Assembly: GCA_943326025.2 (NCBI GenBank)
Contig: CALPRR020000055.1
Span: forward strand, 1 to 12,959
Direction: 5' to 3'
Origin: Candidatus Kuenenia stuttgartensis
Lineage (GTDB): Bacteria; Bacteroidota; Bacteroidia; Flavobacteriales_D; Crocinitomicaceae
DNA: 12,959 nt
The translations under genes were made by a program, and so were the position numbers. The notes under the pieces were generated by a model. That model was given only the letters and a program-made list of their open reading frames with translations, did not search any database and was not told where the DNA came from. Below are positions 6,803 to 12,959 of this stretch, in pieces; position 1 is the stretch's first letter, and each line of letters begins with the position of its first letter.

Positions 6803-8146
6803 ATGAAAACTAAAAATATCAATGTAGTCATTGTACTTGGTATAATGTCTCTTGCTACAATTTTGTTTACTCAAATGGTTTGGATTAGAAAAACCATAGC
6901 TATACAAGAAACAAATATTGCTATACAAGAAAAGGAAGACTCATTTAAATTAAAACAGTTTTCAGAACAAACTCATATTGCATTAAGAAATGTATTAGAG
7001 CGTATTACAAATCAACATAAAGATAGTGTTGATTTGTATGGTGCTGTAAAACAACAAAGTTCCAATTATTTCTCAGTAGATATTAGTGAAGAATTACATC
7101 CTTTTTACCTAGAAAATTTACTAAAGAGAGAACTTTATAACGAAAATATCCATGAAGATTTTCAATATGGAATTTATGATTGTTTTTCAGATTCAATTGT
7201 CTTCGGTAATTTAATACATTTTACAAAAGATTCTCTCTACTCTCCTATTTCTGACACAATGTTGGGAATAACCTCAAAAAATCTAAAATGGAAAACCGAT
7301 GGACACTATTTCACTGTATATTTCCCTAATATCATTTCAAAATCGATCGATGCAACGAATATTGATATCTATTCTCCTTGGTTTTTTGTTTTAATAATTG
7401 TTGTGATCATTCTGTTCTTTTTTGGATATACTTTAACAATCATTTTAAAACAAAAAAGACTTTCTGAAGTGAAGAATGATTTCATTAATAATATGACACA
7501 TGAATTAAAAACGCCTATTTCAACTATTGGCCTTTCAAGTGAAATGTTGTTGAGAAATGATTTTACAAATGATCCTAAACGATTAAAACGATATGCAGAA
7601 ATAATTCACAAAGAAAATAAACGTCTAGAAAATCAAGTTGAACGTGTTTTAAATGTTGCAAAATTAGATAAGGAAAAACTTGTATTGAAAAAAACACAAG
7701 TAAATATCCATGAAATTATTGAAGAAGCTAAAGATATTTTTGAATTCAATCAAGTTGAAGAGAATACTATACAGCTTGAATTTTTAGCTGATGAATATAT
7801 CCTTAAAGCAGATCAAGTTCACATAACAAACGTTGTTTATAATTTGATTGATAATGCTATTAAATACAGCGATAAAGACCTTTCTATAAAAATTAAAACA
7901 TATAATCAGAAGAAAATGCTTTTTATCGACGTTGAAGATCATGGACTTGGAATTAAAAAAGATGACCAACGTATGATTTTTGATAAATTCTATCGTGTTC
8001 CAACAGGTAATATTCACAATGTCAAAGGTTTTGGTTTAGGTTTATATTATGTCAAGTTAATAATAGAAGAACATGGTGGTTCAATTCAAGTAAATAGTAC
8101 GTATGGAAAAGGAACTACATTTACTTTATACCTTCCTATGAAATGA
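6803..8146 (+). CDS. Membrane-bound sensor histidine kinase (HisKA/HATPase), no response regulator alongside
   Basis: The 447-residue protein has a classic two-membrane-segment layout: TM1 about 7-24, a periplasmic stretch about 29-190, and TM2 about 192-215. The kinase core follows. The H box NDFINNMTHELKTP (225-238) has His233 as predicted phospho-acceptor. The rest is the N box NLIDNAIKYS (347-356), G1 DVEDHGLGI (376-384), F box IFDKFYRV (392-399) and G2 GFGLGLYYVK (409-418). All key residues are present, so it should autophosphorylate and pass phosphate to a response regulator. The periplasmic region has no recognised sensor fold and a single Cys (127). A predicted helix with the heptad-like repeat AIQETNIAIQEKE follows TM1. 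The upstream rhodanese is nine bases away. Related Bacteroidota kinases are often followed by an OmpR-type regulator; here the next gene is a TonB receptor behind its own promoter, so the partner is encoded elsewhere. Confidence 0.95.
   Translation: MKTKNINVVIVLGIMSLATILFTQMVWIRKTIAIQETNIAIQEKEDSFKLKQFSEQTHIALRNVLERITNQHKDSVDLYGAVKQQSSNYFSVDISEELHPFYLENLLKRELYNENIHEDFQYGIYDCFSDSIVFGNLIHFTKDSLYSPISDTMLGITSKNLKWKTDGHYFTVYFPNIISKSIDATNIDIYSPWFFVLIIVVIILFFFGYTLTIILKQKRLSEVKNDFINNMTHELKTPISTIGLSSEMLLRNDFTNDPKRLKRYAEIIHKENKRLENQVERVLNVAKLDKEKLVLKKTQVNIHEIIEEAKDIFEFNQVEENTIQLEFLADEYILKADQVHITNVVYNLIDNAIKYSDKDLSIKIKTYNQKKMLFIDVEDHGLGIKKDDQRMIFDKFYRVPTGNIHNVKGFGLGLYYVKLIIEEHGGSIQVNSTYGKGTTFTLYLPMK
6899..6932 (+). 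repeat. 13-base direct repeat at 21-base period in the histidine kinase gene
   Basis: The sequence gctatacaagaaa occurs at 6899-6911 and 6920-6932. The period is exactly seven codons, giving AIQETNI then AIQEKE just outside TM1. The match suggests a recent duplication of one helical heptad in the juxtamembrane coiled coil. Confidence 0.5.
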
Positions 8147-8171
8147 CTTTAGAAATAATAAGATTTAAAAT

Positions 8172-8183
8172 TTGTCTAGACAA
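8172..8183. promoter_or_regulatory. Perfect 12-bp palindrome, candidate operator upstream of the TonB receptor
   Basis: TTGTCTAGACAA is its own reverse complement. It lies in the 127-base gap between the histidine kinase stop and the TonB receptor start, 64 bases before the -7 box. Its core GT-C-TA-G-AC fits the GT-N-TA-N-AC pattern described for operators of HutC-subfamily GntR repressors. It has no loop and no T-run, so it is not a terminator. Assignment to a regulator family is inference. Confidence 0.35.
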
Positions 8184-8247
8184 GTACAACTCACCGTTCA
8201 ATAATAACCATTCATCGAAATATAAATTAACACAAACTAAAAGTTCT

Positions 8248-8255
8248 TATTTTTG
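8248..8255 (+). promoter_or_regulatory. -7 element of the TonB receptor promoter
   Basis: TATTTTTG matches TAnnTTTG exactly. Transcription should begin near 8261, 12-13 bases before the ATG at 8274. The box covers the TTG at 8253, so that in-frame alternative start would lie in the promoter and not in the message. The -33 region has no clear TTG (best TTA at 8227-8229). Confidence 0.5.
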
Positions 8256-8273
8256 AAATTTGAAATACTATTT

Positions 8274-10433
8274 ATGAAATTAAAATTATACATAATACTT
8301 CCTCTTATTTTCATTGCTTTTAATGGAAATGCACAATCAACTATAAAAGGAAAAATAGTTGATAAAAAAGGGGAACCTGTTCCATTTGCAACTATCTATC
8401 TAAAAAAAGCAGCAACTGGTTCAAGTTCAGATGAAAATGGATTCTTTAATTTCTCTACTAAATTTGAGGGTAAAGACTCTCTTGTTGTTTCTAGTATAGG
8501 GTTCGAGGATTACACTAACATTGTTCTTCTAGAAAATAAAGAAATTAGTTTTACTATAACACTTCGAGAACCACAAAAGATTTTAGAGGAAGTAATTATC
8601 ACTGCTGGAACAATAGAAGCAAATAATGACAGATCTGTGGCCGTATTAAAACCTTTAGATATTGTTACTACTGCTGGAGCTCAAGGTGATATAATTGGAG
8701 CTATTCAAACATTACCTGGAGTTCAGAGAAATGGTGGTGATCAAACAGGACTAATGGTTAGAGGTGGTGATGTAAATGAAAGCACTATGATCATTGATGG
8801 AATGATTGCTCAAAATGCATTTAATAGTAGTGTGCCCGGTGTATCTCAAAGGAGTCGTTTTAATCCTTTTCAATTTAAAGGAACTTCATTTAGTAGTGGT
8901 GGATATACTGCTCGTTATGGCCAAGCTCTTTCTGGTGTCTTAGATTTACAAACAAATGATTTACCTGAGAAAAGTACTATTAATATCGGCGCAAATATGG
9001 CTGGATTATATGTTTCTGGAGCCAAATTAATGAATAAAAATTCGATTGAATTCTCAGGAAATTATACCAATCTTGCACCATTTTATAAATTAGTACCAAC
9101 AAATGTTGATTTTTATACTGTTCCTCAAGGTGGAAGTTTTTCTACTCGTTTTGTTTCCAAAACAGATGATAACAATGGGATTTTTAAAATGAATTTTTCT
9201 AACTCTTTTAATAAATCAGGAATTCAAATATCAAATCCAGCTGTAGCAGGTGATAAAATCAATTTCAATTTAGAAAACGAAAACACCTATTTCAATACTT
9301 CGTTTAGATATTTTATTAAACCAACATTAAAATACTTTTCAGCTTTTTCATTTAGTAACAACATTGATAATATTGGTTTCGGGAATGTTCCTCTTTACAA
9401 AACAGACAATAGAGTCCAAGGGAGAGTGGAATTGTGGAATGAATTTTCAAGAAAATTTAATGTATTGGTAGGTTCAGATATTCAGAGAATTACATACTCT
9501 CAAAAATTCGATACTTTACTTGGAAAATTTGATGAATTACTTTCAGCAGGATATGTTGAAGCTGAATATAAACCATATAGAAGATTTGCTGTTAAACCTG
9601 GATTTAGAGGAGAATATTCTAAATTAATTGCTCGCGGAAATATTGTTCCTCGTTTAGCATTTGCTTATAAAATAAGTAACTCAAGTCAAGTTTCATTTGC
9701 TGGAGGAATGTTTTATCAAACTGCATCAACTCAATATTTATTGCAAGGGTATAAACCAGGATTTCAACAAGCTATCCATTACATGTTGAACTATCAAGTA
9801 ATGGGAAATAATCGAACTTTAAGAATTGAAGGCTATTATAAAAGCTATGATCAACTTGTCCGTGAAAAAGGAGTTGCATATACCCCAAATCAATTTCGAT
9901 TTAATTATGGTCAATTGGATAATTCAGGTAGTGGATACGCTCAAGGAATTGATTTCTTTTTCAGAGATAAAAAAACTATTAAAAATTTAGACTACTGGAT
10001 TTCATATAGTTATATTGACACTAAAAGATTATATCAGAATTACATTTCAAAAGTAACACCTGATTATGTTTCTCAACATAATTTAAATATTGTAGCGAAA
10101 TATTTTGTGGAGAAAATCCAAACCAATTTTTCAGCAACATACTCCTATTCAAGTGGAAGATCATTTTACAATCCAAATTCAACAAGCTTTTTAGCTGATC
10201 ATGCTCCAGCTTATCAAAATTTTGCAATGACCGTATCCTATTTGACAACGATAAAAGGTTTATTCGCAGTATTTTATTTGAGTGCAGATAATATTTTAAA
10301 TACTAAAAACATATTGGGATATAGATATTCAATGGATGGTTTACAACGATATGCAATAACACCTCCACTATATCGATCGATTTTCGTTGGATTCAACTTA
10401 TCTTTATCAAAATTTAACAAGGACGAATTATAA
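8274..10433 (+). CDS. TonB-dependent outer-membrane receptor with N-terminal carboxypeptidase-regulatory-like domain
   Basis: Starting at ATG 8274, the product has 719 residues and a clean signal peptide (MKLKLYIILPLIFIAFNGNA, cut before Gln21). A CarboxypepD_reg-like beta-sandwich (24-98: IKGKIVDKKGEPVPFATIYL through FTITLRE) is followed by a TonB-box-like EEVIITAG (105-112). The plug domain (about 115-228) includes LPGVQRNGGDQTGLMVRGGD, MIIDGM and YGQALSGVLDLQT. A barrel of about 490 residues then runs to a terminal strand near FVGFNLSLSKF. Such receptors import ligands with energy from TonB-ExbB-ExbD. No SusD partner is present, so this is not a SusC/SusD glycan system, and the substrate cannot be told. 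An in-frame TTG at 8253 would add seven residues but lies within the -7 promoter box. The gene is followed after 15 bases by an exported TPR-like protein, probably in the same message. Confidence 0.93.
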   Translation: MKLKLYIILPLIFIAFNGNAQSTIKGKIVDKKGEPVPFATIYLKKAATGSSSDENGFFNFSTKFEGKDSLVVSSIGFEDYTNIVLLENKEISFTITLREPQKILEEVIITAGTIEANNDRSVAVLKPLDIVTTAGAQGDIIGAIQTLPGVQRNGGDQTGLMVRGGDVNESTMIIDGMIAQNAFNSSVPGVSQRSRFNPFQFKGTSFSSGGYTARYGQALSGVLDLQTNDLPEKSTINIGANMAGLYVSGAKLMNKNSIEFSGNYTNLAPFYKLVPTNVDFYTVPQGGSFSTRFVSKTDDNNGIFKMNFSNSFNKSGIQISNPAVAGDKINFNLENENTYFNTSFRYFIKPTLKYFSAFSFSNNIDNIGFGNVPLYKTDNRVQGRVELWNEFSRKFNVLVGSDIQRITYSQKFDTLLGKFDELLSAGYVEAEYKPYRRFAVKPGFRGEYSKLIARGNIVPRLAFAYKISNSSQVSFAGGMFYQTASTQYLLQGYKPGFQQAIHYMLNYQVMGNNRTLRIEGYYKSYDQLVREKGVAYTPNQFRFNYGQLDNSGSGYAQGIDFFFRDKKTIKNLDYWISYSYIDTKRLYQNYISKVTPDYVSQHNLNIVAKYFVEKIQTNFSATYSYSSGRSFYNPNSTSFLADHAPAYQNFAMTVSYLTTIKGLFAVFYLSADNILNTKNILGYRYSMDGLQRYAITPPLYRSIFVGFNLSLSKFNKDEL

Positions 10434-10448
10434 TTTAAATAACTAAAA

Positions 10449-11093
10449 ATGAAAAAAGTAATCGCAACATTAAGCTTGGCATTTATTTGTATAGCAAATC
10501 AAACATTCTTAGCTCAAACATTAGAAGAAAGTGTTAAAGCAACATACCTACAATTAGATAGTGCTAAAACATTAGGACAATTTATGGGAGCATCATCGGC
10601 TTGCGATATATTGACAAATAAATATCCAAATGAATTCATTACGAATTACTATTCAGCCTATTCAAAAGCAGTAATTTCATATAAAGAAAAGGATACAAAA
10701 AAAAGAGATTTGTATTTAGATATGGCAAACAAATACTATGATAAAGTAAAAGAAATTAAACCGAATGATTCTGAAACTTTCGCACTAGGTGCAATGCTAG
10801 CTAATGCTCGTTTATCAGTAGATGGAGCTAGTAGATGGAAAGAATACGGTGCAATTTTCGAGCAAAATTTGACGAAAGCAAAAGAATTGAATCCAAATAA
10901 TCCAAGAATTTACTACTTAAAAGGTGCTGCATTATTCTACACTCCAAAAATGTTTGGTGGTGGAGGTAAAAAAGCAAAACCATTTTTCGAACAAGCAAAA
11001 CCTTTATTTACAACTCAAGATATTTCATCTGTTCTAATTCCAACTTGGGGAGAAAGACAAACGGATGAGTTCATGAAAATGTGTGATGAATAA
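10449..11093 (+). CDS. Exported TPR-like protein co-transcribed with the TonB receptor
   Basis: This 214-residue protein has a signal peptide (hydrophobic 4-17, likely cleaved after LAQ or FLA near 22-23) and an otherwise alpha-helical body. Two stretches look like tetratricopeptide units: about 62-105 (ITNYYSAYSKAVISYKE, then MANKYYDKVKEIKPND) and about 132-162 (EQNLTKAKELNPNNPRIYYL). A glycine-rich turn, MFGGGGKKAKPFFEQAK (168-184), precedes the C-terminal helix. The protein should act in the periplasm, where TPR folds mediate protein contacts; no catalytic motif is visible. It starts 15 bases after the TonB receptor stop and is followed by an intrinsic terminator, so the two form a two-gene transcript. 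A partner or accessory role for the receptor is inference from this arrangement only. Confidence 0.8.
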   Translation: MKKVIATLSLAFICIANQTFLAQTLEESVKATYLQLDSAKTLGQFMGASSACDILTNKYPNEFITNYYSAYSKAVISYKEKDTKKRDLYLDMANKYYDKVKEIKPNDSETFALGAMLANARLSVDGASRWKEYGAIFEQNLTKAKELNPNNPRIYYLKGAALFYTPKMFGGGGKKAKPFFEQAKPLFTTQDISSVLIPTWGERQTDEFMKMCDE

Positions 11094-11115
11094 TTAGATC
11101 TTAAAAAATAGAATG

Positions 11116-11143
11116 AAGCGATTCAAATTTGAGTCGCTTTTTT
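11116..11143 (+). terminator. Intrinsic terminator of the TonB receptor-TPR operon, overlapping the stop of the convergent gene
   Basis: Bases 11116-11125 pair with 11130-11139 over 10 positions (one G-U) around the loop AATT, and six T (11138-11143) follow. It lies 23 bases after the TPR gene stop. The stop codon of the minus-strand gene (11142-11144) overlaps its T-run. On the minus strand the stem is followed, after seven bases, by six T (complement of 11108-11103), so it may also act in that direction, less ideally. Confidence 0.85.
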
Positions 11144-11669
11144 AGTTTTTAAAATCTATGTCTCTTTTATTAAGAATAAAAAATCGAAGTGATAAAAAAG
11201 GACTATTCACTTTTTTGAAATTCGCTACTGGAGTTAATAAATTGTAGCCAGCCTGTATATGAAATCCAAATAATTTATATCCAATTACAGGAGTAATACC
11301 AATACGATTATGAACAAAATCTGTTAAATAGATTGAATTAATTCCGTAAGTAAAATTTGCTCTTCCTGTTTTGTTATAATAACCAAATTCATATCCTAAA
11401 ACATTATTAAAATAATTATAGCTTATTCCTAAATGCAATGAATTAGTTTTTGGCTTAACCAATTTAACTTTTTTCCATTGATACTCATATCCAATTTCAA
11501 AATTCATAAATTGTCCTTTTTGTAATCCAACATAAGGACCTGATTTAGATATATTAATTTTAGTATCTCTTAAATTTTGCCACCTAGAATCCTTCTTTTG
11601 AGAAAGAAGAATTGTGGTTAATAAGCAAGTCAATAAAACTAAAAACGATTTACTTTGTATATTTATCAT
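11142..11669 (-). CDS. Small exported protein, probable outer-membrane beta-barrel
   Basis: I do not recognise a named family. The 175-residue product has an N-terminal hydrophobic stretch (9-22) consistent with a signal peptide cleaved around LLSQ (24). The mature part is rich in alternating, aromatic, strand-like segments: YVGLQKGQFMNFEIGYEYQW (46-65), LHLGISYNYF (78-87), GYEFGYYNK (92-100), ANFTYGINSIYL (104-115), IGITPVIGYKLFGFHIQAGYNLL (123-145) and FLSLRFFIL (158-166). These suggest six to eight short strands and a small barrel. Its ATG lies 20 bases inside the end of the CvpA-family gene in another frame, so the two are co-transcribed and probably translationally coupled. The shared terminator region lies at its stop codon. 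A periplasmic beta protein is the alternative. Confidence 0.65.
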   Translation of the reverse strand: MINIQSKSFLVLLTCLLTTILLSQKKDSRWQNLRDTKINISKSGPYVGLQKGQFMNFEIGYEYQWKKVKLVKPKTNSLHLGISYNYFNNVLGYEFGYYNKTGRANFTYGINSIYLTDFVHNRIGITPVIGYKLFGFHIQAGYNLLTPVANFKKVNSPFLSLRFFILNKRDIDFKN

Positions 11670-12285
11670 GGATAGATTTTATTTCTTTTGCATCGTTTAA
11701 GTCTAAACCTAGACTATCAGCTATTTCTTTTGCTTCAATAATATCTTCGACTGTTAAACTAGTACTATCTGATTCTTTTTTGAAAGAATTTTGTATGAAG
11801 ATGCTACTTTCACTAATTCCTGGAATAGTAGTAGTTGAAATTTTCTTAAATGGATTGTATAAAAGTGAGCTTTCTTTCTTTTCCGCTGGAAAAAAATGGC
11901 TTTTCTCGTCGTAGGATTCAATTAATACTATACCAATACTTACAAAATAAGTCATTTTCAAAGCAGCAAAGAATAATCCAAAAAATTTATTCAATGGAGT
12001 TAAATTAATAGCTTTAACAACATTTTCAATTGCTTTTCCTGCAAAATAAACCATCGCACCTATTGCTAAAAAAGTAACAGTAAAAGAAATTACAGGTAAA
12101 TATTGAGAAGTCCAGCCGAAAGTATCTTTTAACCATTTTGAAACAGCATCTGAAAAATGTATACCAGCATATAAACCAACCACTAAAGCCAATAATGTGA
12201 AAACTTCAATTATCAATCCATTCTTAAAGCCTTTGTAAGCTCCATATATAATTGGAATTAGAATTAAAATATCTATAAAATTCAC
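11650..12285 (-). CDS. CvpA-family inner-membrane protein
   Basis: The 211-residue protein begins NFIDILILIPIIYGAYKGFKNG, the typical CvpA-family opening, with the conserved Gly-Phe/Lys-Gly loop after the first helix. Four membrane segments are predicted at about 3-19, 24-43, 63-84 and 101-122. A long charged tail (125-211), rich in Lys, Glu and Ser, follows. E. coli CvpA is needed for colicin V production and envelope stress tolerance; its molecular activity is not established. The start is GTG (12285-12283). The next Met is at residue 78, so no ATG start would preserve the first two helices. The upstream topoisomerase ends 80 bases away with no clear terminator between. The downstream barrel-like gene overlaps this one by 20 bases. 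The proteins probably share an operon, but a shared function is unproven. Confidence 0.9.
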   Translation of the reverse strand: MNFIDILILIPIIYGAYKGFKNGLIIEVFTLLALVVGLYAGIHFSDAVSKWLKDTFGWTSQYLPVISFTVTFLAIGAMVYFAGKAIENVVKAINLTPLNKFFGLFFAALKMTYFVSIGIVLIESYDEKSHFFPAEKKESSLLYNPFKKISTTTIPGISESSIFIQNSFKKESDSTSLTVEDIIEAKEIADSLGLDLNDAKEIKSIHDKYTK

Positions 12286-12365
12286 GTTTGTTTTTTATGT
12301 AAAGTTAAAGTCAAATTAAATTATTGAATGAAAAAATATTAAATTTTCTGAACGTTGAATTGTTG

Positions 12366-12959
12366 TTATCCCAATTGAAGATTAAAACCAGCATCCAATT
12401 CAAATTTCCCCGTTTGAGGTTCAGGATTTCCAGGGATTAATAATCCTTTTATTTGACCTGTTTTTCCTTTTTGAATTAAATCTAATAATTGAGATTCAGT
12501 TAATTTTTTACCTAATAACTCAAATGGAATTTTGAAACCACATTCTTTGAAGTTCGAACAACCTAGTGCGGCTTTTCCTTTCATTAATTTGGCTGCTTTG
12601 CATTTTGGACAATCCAACGAATCTAATTCAACTTTTTCCTTTGGTTTTCTTGGAGCTCGTTCTACTTTTGGTTTTTCAACGACTGTACCCTCAGGAATGA
12701 TTTGAATTACACGGCGGTGTGAATTGAAAATTACATCATCTGTTAATTCTCTGACCATTTGAAACAATTCTTGTTTGAATACATCTAATTGGTATTCTCC
12801 CTTTTCGATCAAACGTAATTTACGCTCCCAATCTCCCGTTAATTCAGCACTTTTTAATAATTCACTTTGAATGGTGTCAATTAAATCCATGCCAGTTGGA
12901 GTAGCTACAATATTTTTCTTTTTACGCTCGATGTAACGTCTACGGAACAAAGTCTCGAT
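12366..12959 (-). CDS. topB: DNA topoisomerase III, C-terminal part (gene continues beyond the right edge)
   Basis: The frame is open from the right edge and ends at TAA 12368-12366, giving 197 residues. The first residues, IETLFRRRYI then ATPTGMDLIDTI, match the end of the type IA topoisomerase core (the topoisomerase III IETLF..R..T..G pattern). TGDWERKLRLIEKGEYQLDVF (41-61 of the visible part) completes that domain. After a basic linker (about 92-112) comes a four-Cys zinc-finger-like module, CPKC (117-120) with Cys134 and Cys140. A C-terminal repeat of the Toprim_Crpt type follows (about 147-190: LLGKKLTESQLLDLIQKGKTGQIKGLLIPG). The TOPRIM domain and active-site Tyr lie outside the window. 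Type IA enzymes relax negative supercoils and decatenate DNA through single-strand passage. A TTG at 12950 is only an internal codon, not a start. Topoisomerase I is the alternative, but the motifs fit III better. Confidence 0.85.
   Translation of the reverse strand: METLFRRRYIERKKKNIVATPTGMDLIDTIQSELLKSAELTGDWERKLRLIEKGEYQLDVFKQELFQMVRELTDDVIFNSHRRVIQIIPEGTVVEKPKVERAPRKPKEKVELDSLDCPKCKAAKLMKGKAALGCSNFKECGFKIPFELLGKKLTESQLLDLIQKGKTGQIKGLLIPGNPEPQTGKFELDAGFNLQLG

Noticed and set aside
7784..10248. Minus-strand frames at 7784-8017 and 10021-10248
   Set aside because: They are antisense to the kinase core and the receptor barrel, whose protein motifs are clear. The antisense translations resemble nothing.
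10422..10433. C-terminal KDEL of the TonB receptor
   Set aside because: KDEL is an endoplasmic-reticulum retrieval signal in eukaryotes. Here it is a coincidental tail after the last barrel strand.
11612..11914. A 100-codon plus-strand reading frame
   Set aside because: It runs antisense to the CvpA-family and barrel-like genes, has no family resemblance and no promoter or ribosome-binding signal. The minus-strand genes explain the sequence.
12948..12950. TTG at 12950 as a start codon of a 194-residue protein
   Set aside because: The same frame stays open to the window edge with topoisomerase residues (IET) before it, so the gene is simply truncated.

Overview
The window is AT-rich DNA from a member of the Bacteroidota, most likely Flavobacteriales. 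Three things point there. One gene encodes a large secreted protein ending in the type IX secretion (gliding-motility-associated) C-terminal domain. A TonB-dependent receptor carries an N-terminal carboxypeptidase-regulatory-like domain. Good matches to the Bacteroidota -7 promoter element (TAnnTTTG) lie just upstream of several genes, where Shine-Dalgarno sequences are weak or absent. No tRNA, rRNA, CRISPR, insertion sequence or phage gene was seen. The gene content looks mostly chromosomal and housekeeping or cell-surface.

Layout, left to right. Positions 1-134 (+) hold the last 43 codons of a protein, probably a beta-barrel. The convergent gap 135-385 contains a candidate small RNA or elaborate terminator (224-298, +) with its own possible promoter, and a minus-strand terminator (311-336). 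A divergent, long PurF-like amidophosphoribosyltransferase lies at 386-2287 (-). Divergently transcribed from it is the 1305-residue type IX-secreted surface protein (2466-6383, +). A rhodanese (6476-6793) and a sensor histidine kinase (6803-8146) are nine bases apart, so probably an operon; no response regulator is present. After a gap with a perfect 12-bp palindrome come a TonB-dependent receptor (8274-10433) and, 15 bases on, an exported TPR-like protein (10449-11093), closed by an intrinsic terminator (11116-11143). The rest is on the minus strand: the C-terminal part of DNA topoisomerase III (12366-12959, cut by the window edge), a CvpA-family membrane protein (11650-12285), and a small predicted outer-membrane protein (11142-11669) whose start overlaps the end of the CvpA-family gene.

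Functional picture. The window does not form one pathway. It has three envelope modules: the type IX substrate, the TonB receptor with its TPR partner, and the CvpA-family protein with a barrel-like protein. It also has a rhodanese/histidine-kinase pair, a purine-type glutamine amidotransferase and a topoisomerase. I see no clear previously undescribed multi-gene system. The items most worth a second look are the structured RNA at 224-298, the PurF-like enzyme whose usual Asn-Gly oxyanion-hole pair reads Asn-Phe, and the rhodanese-histidine kinase operon without a response regulator.
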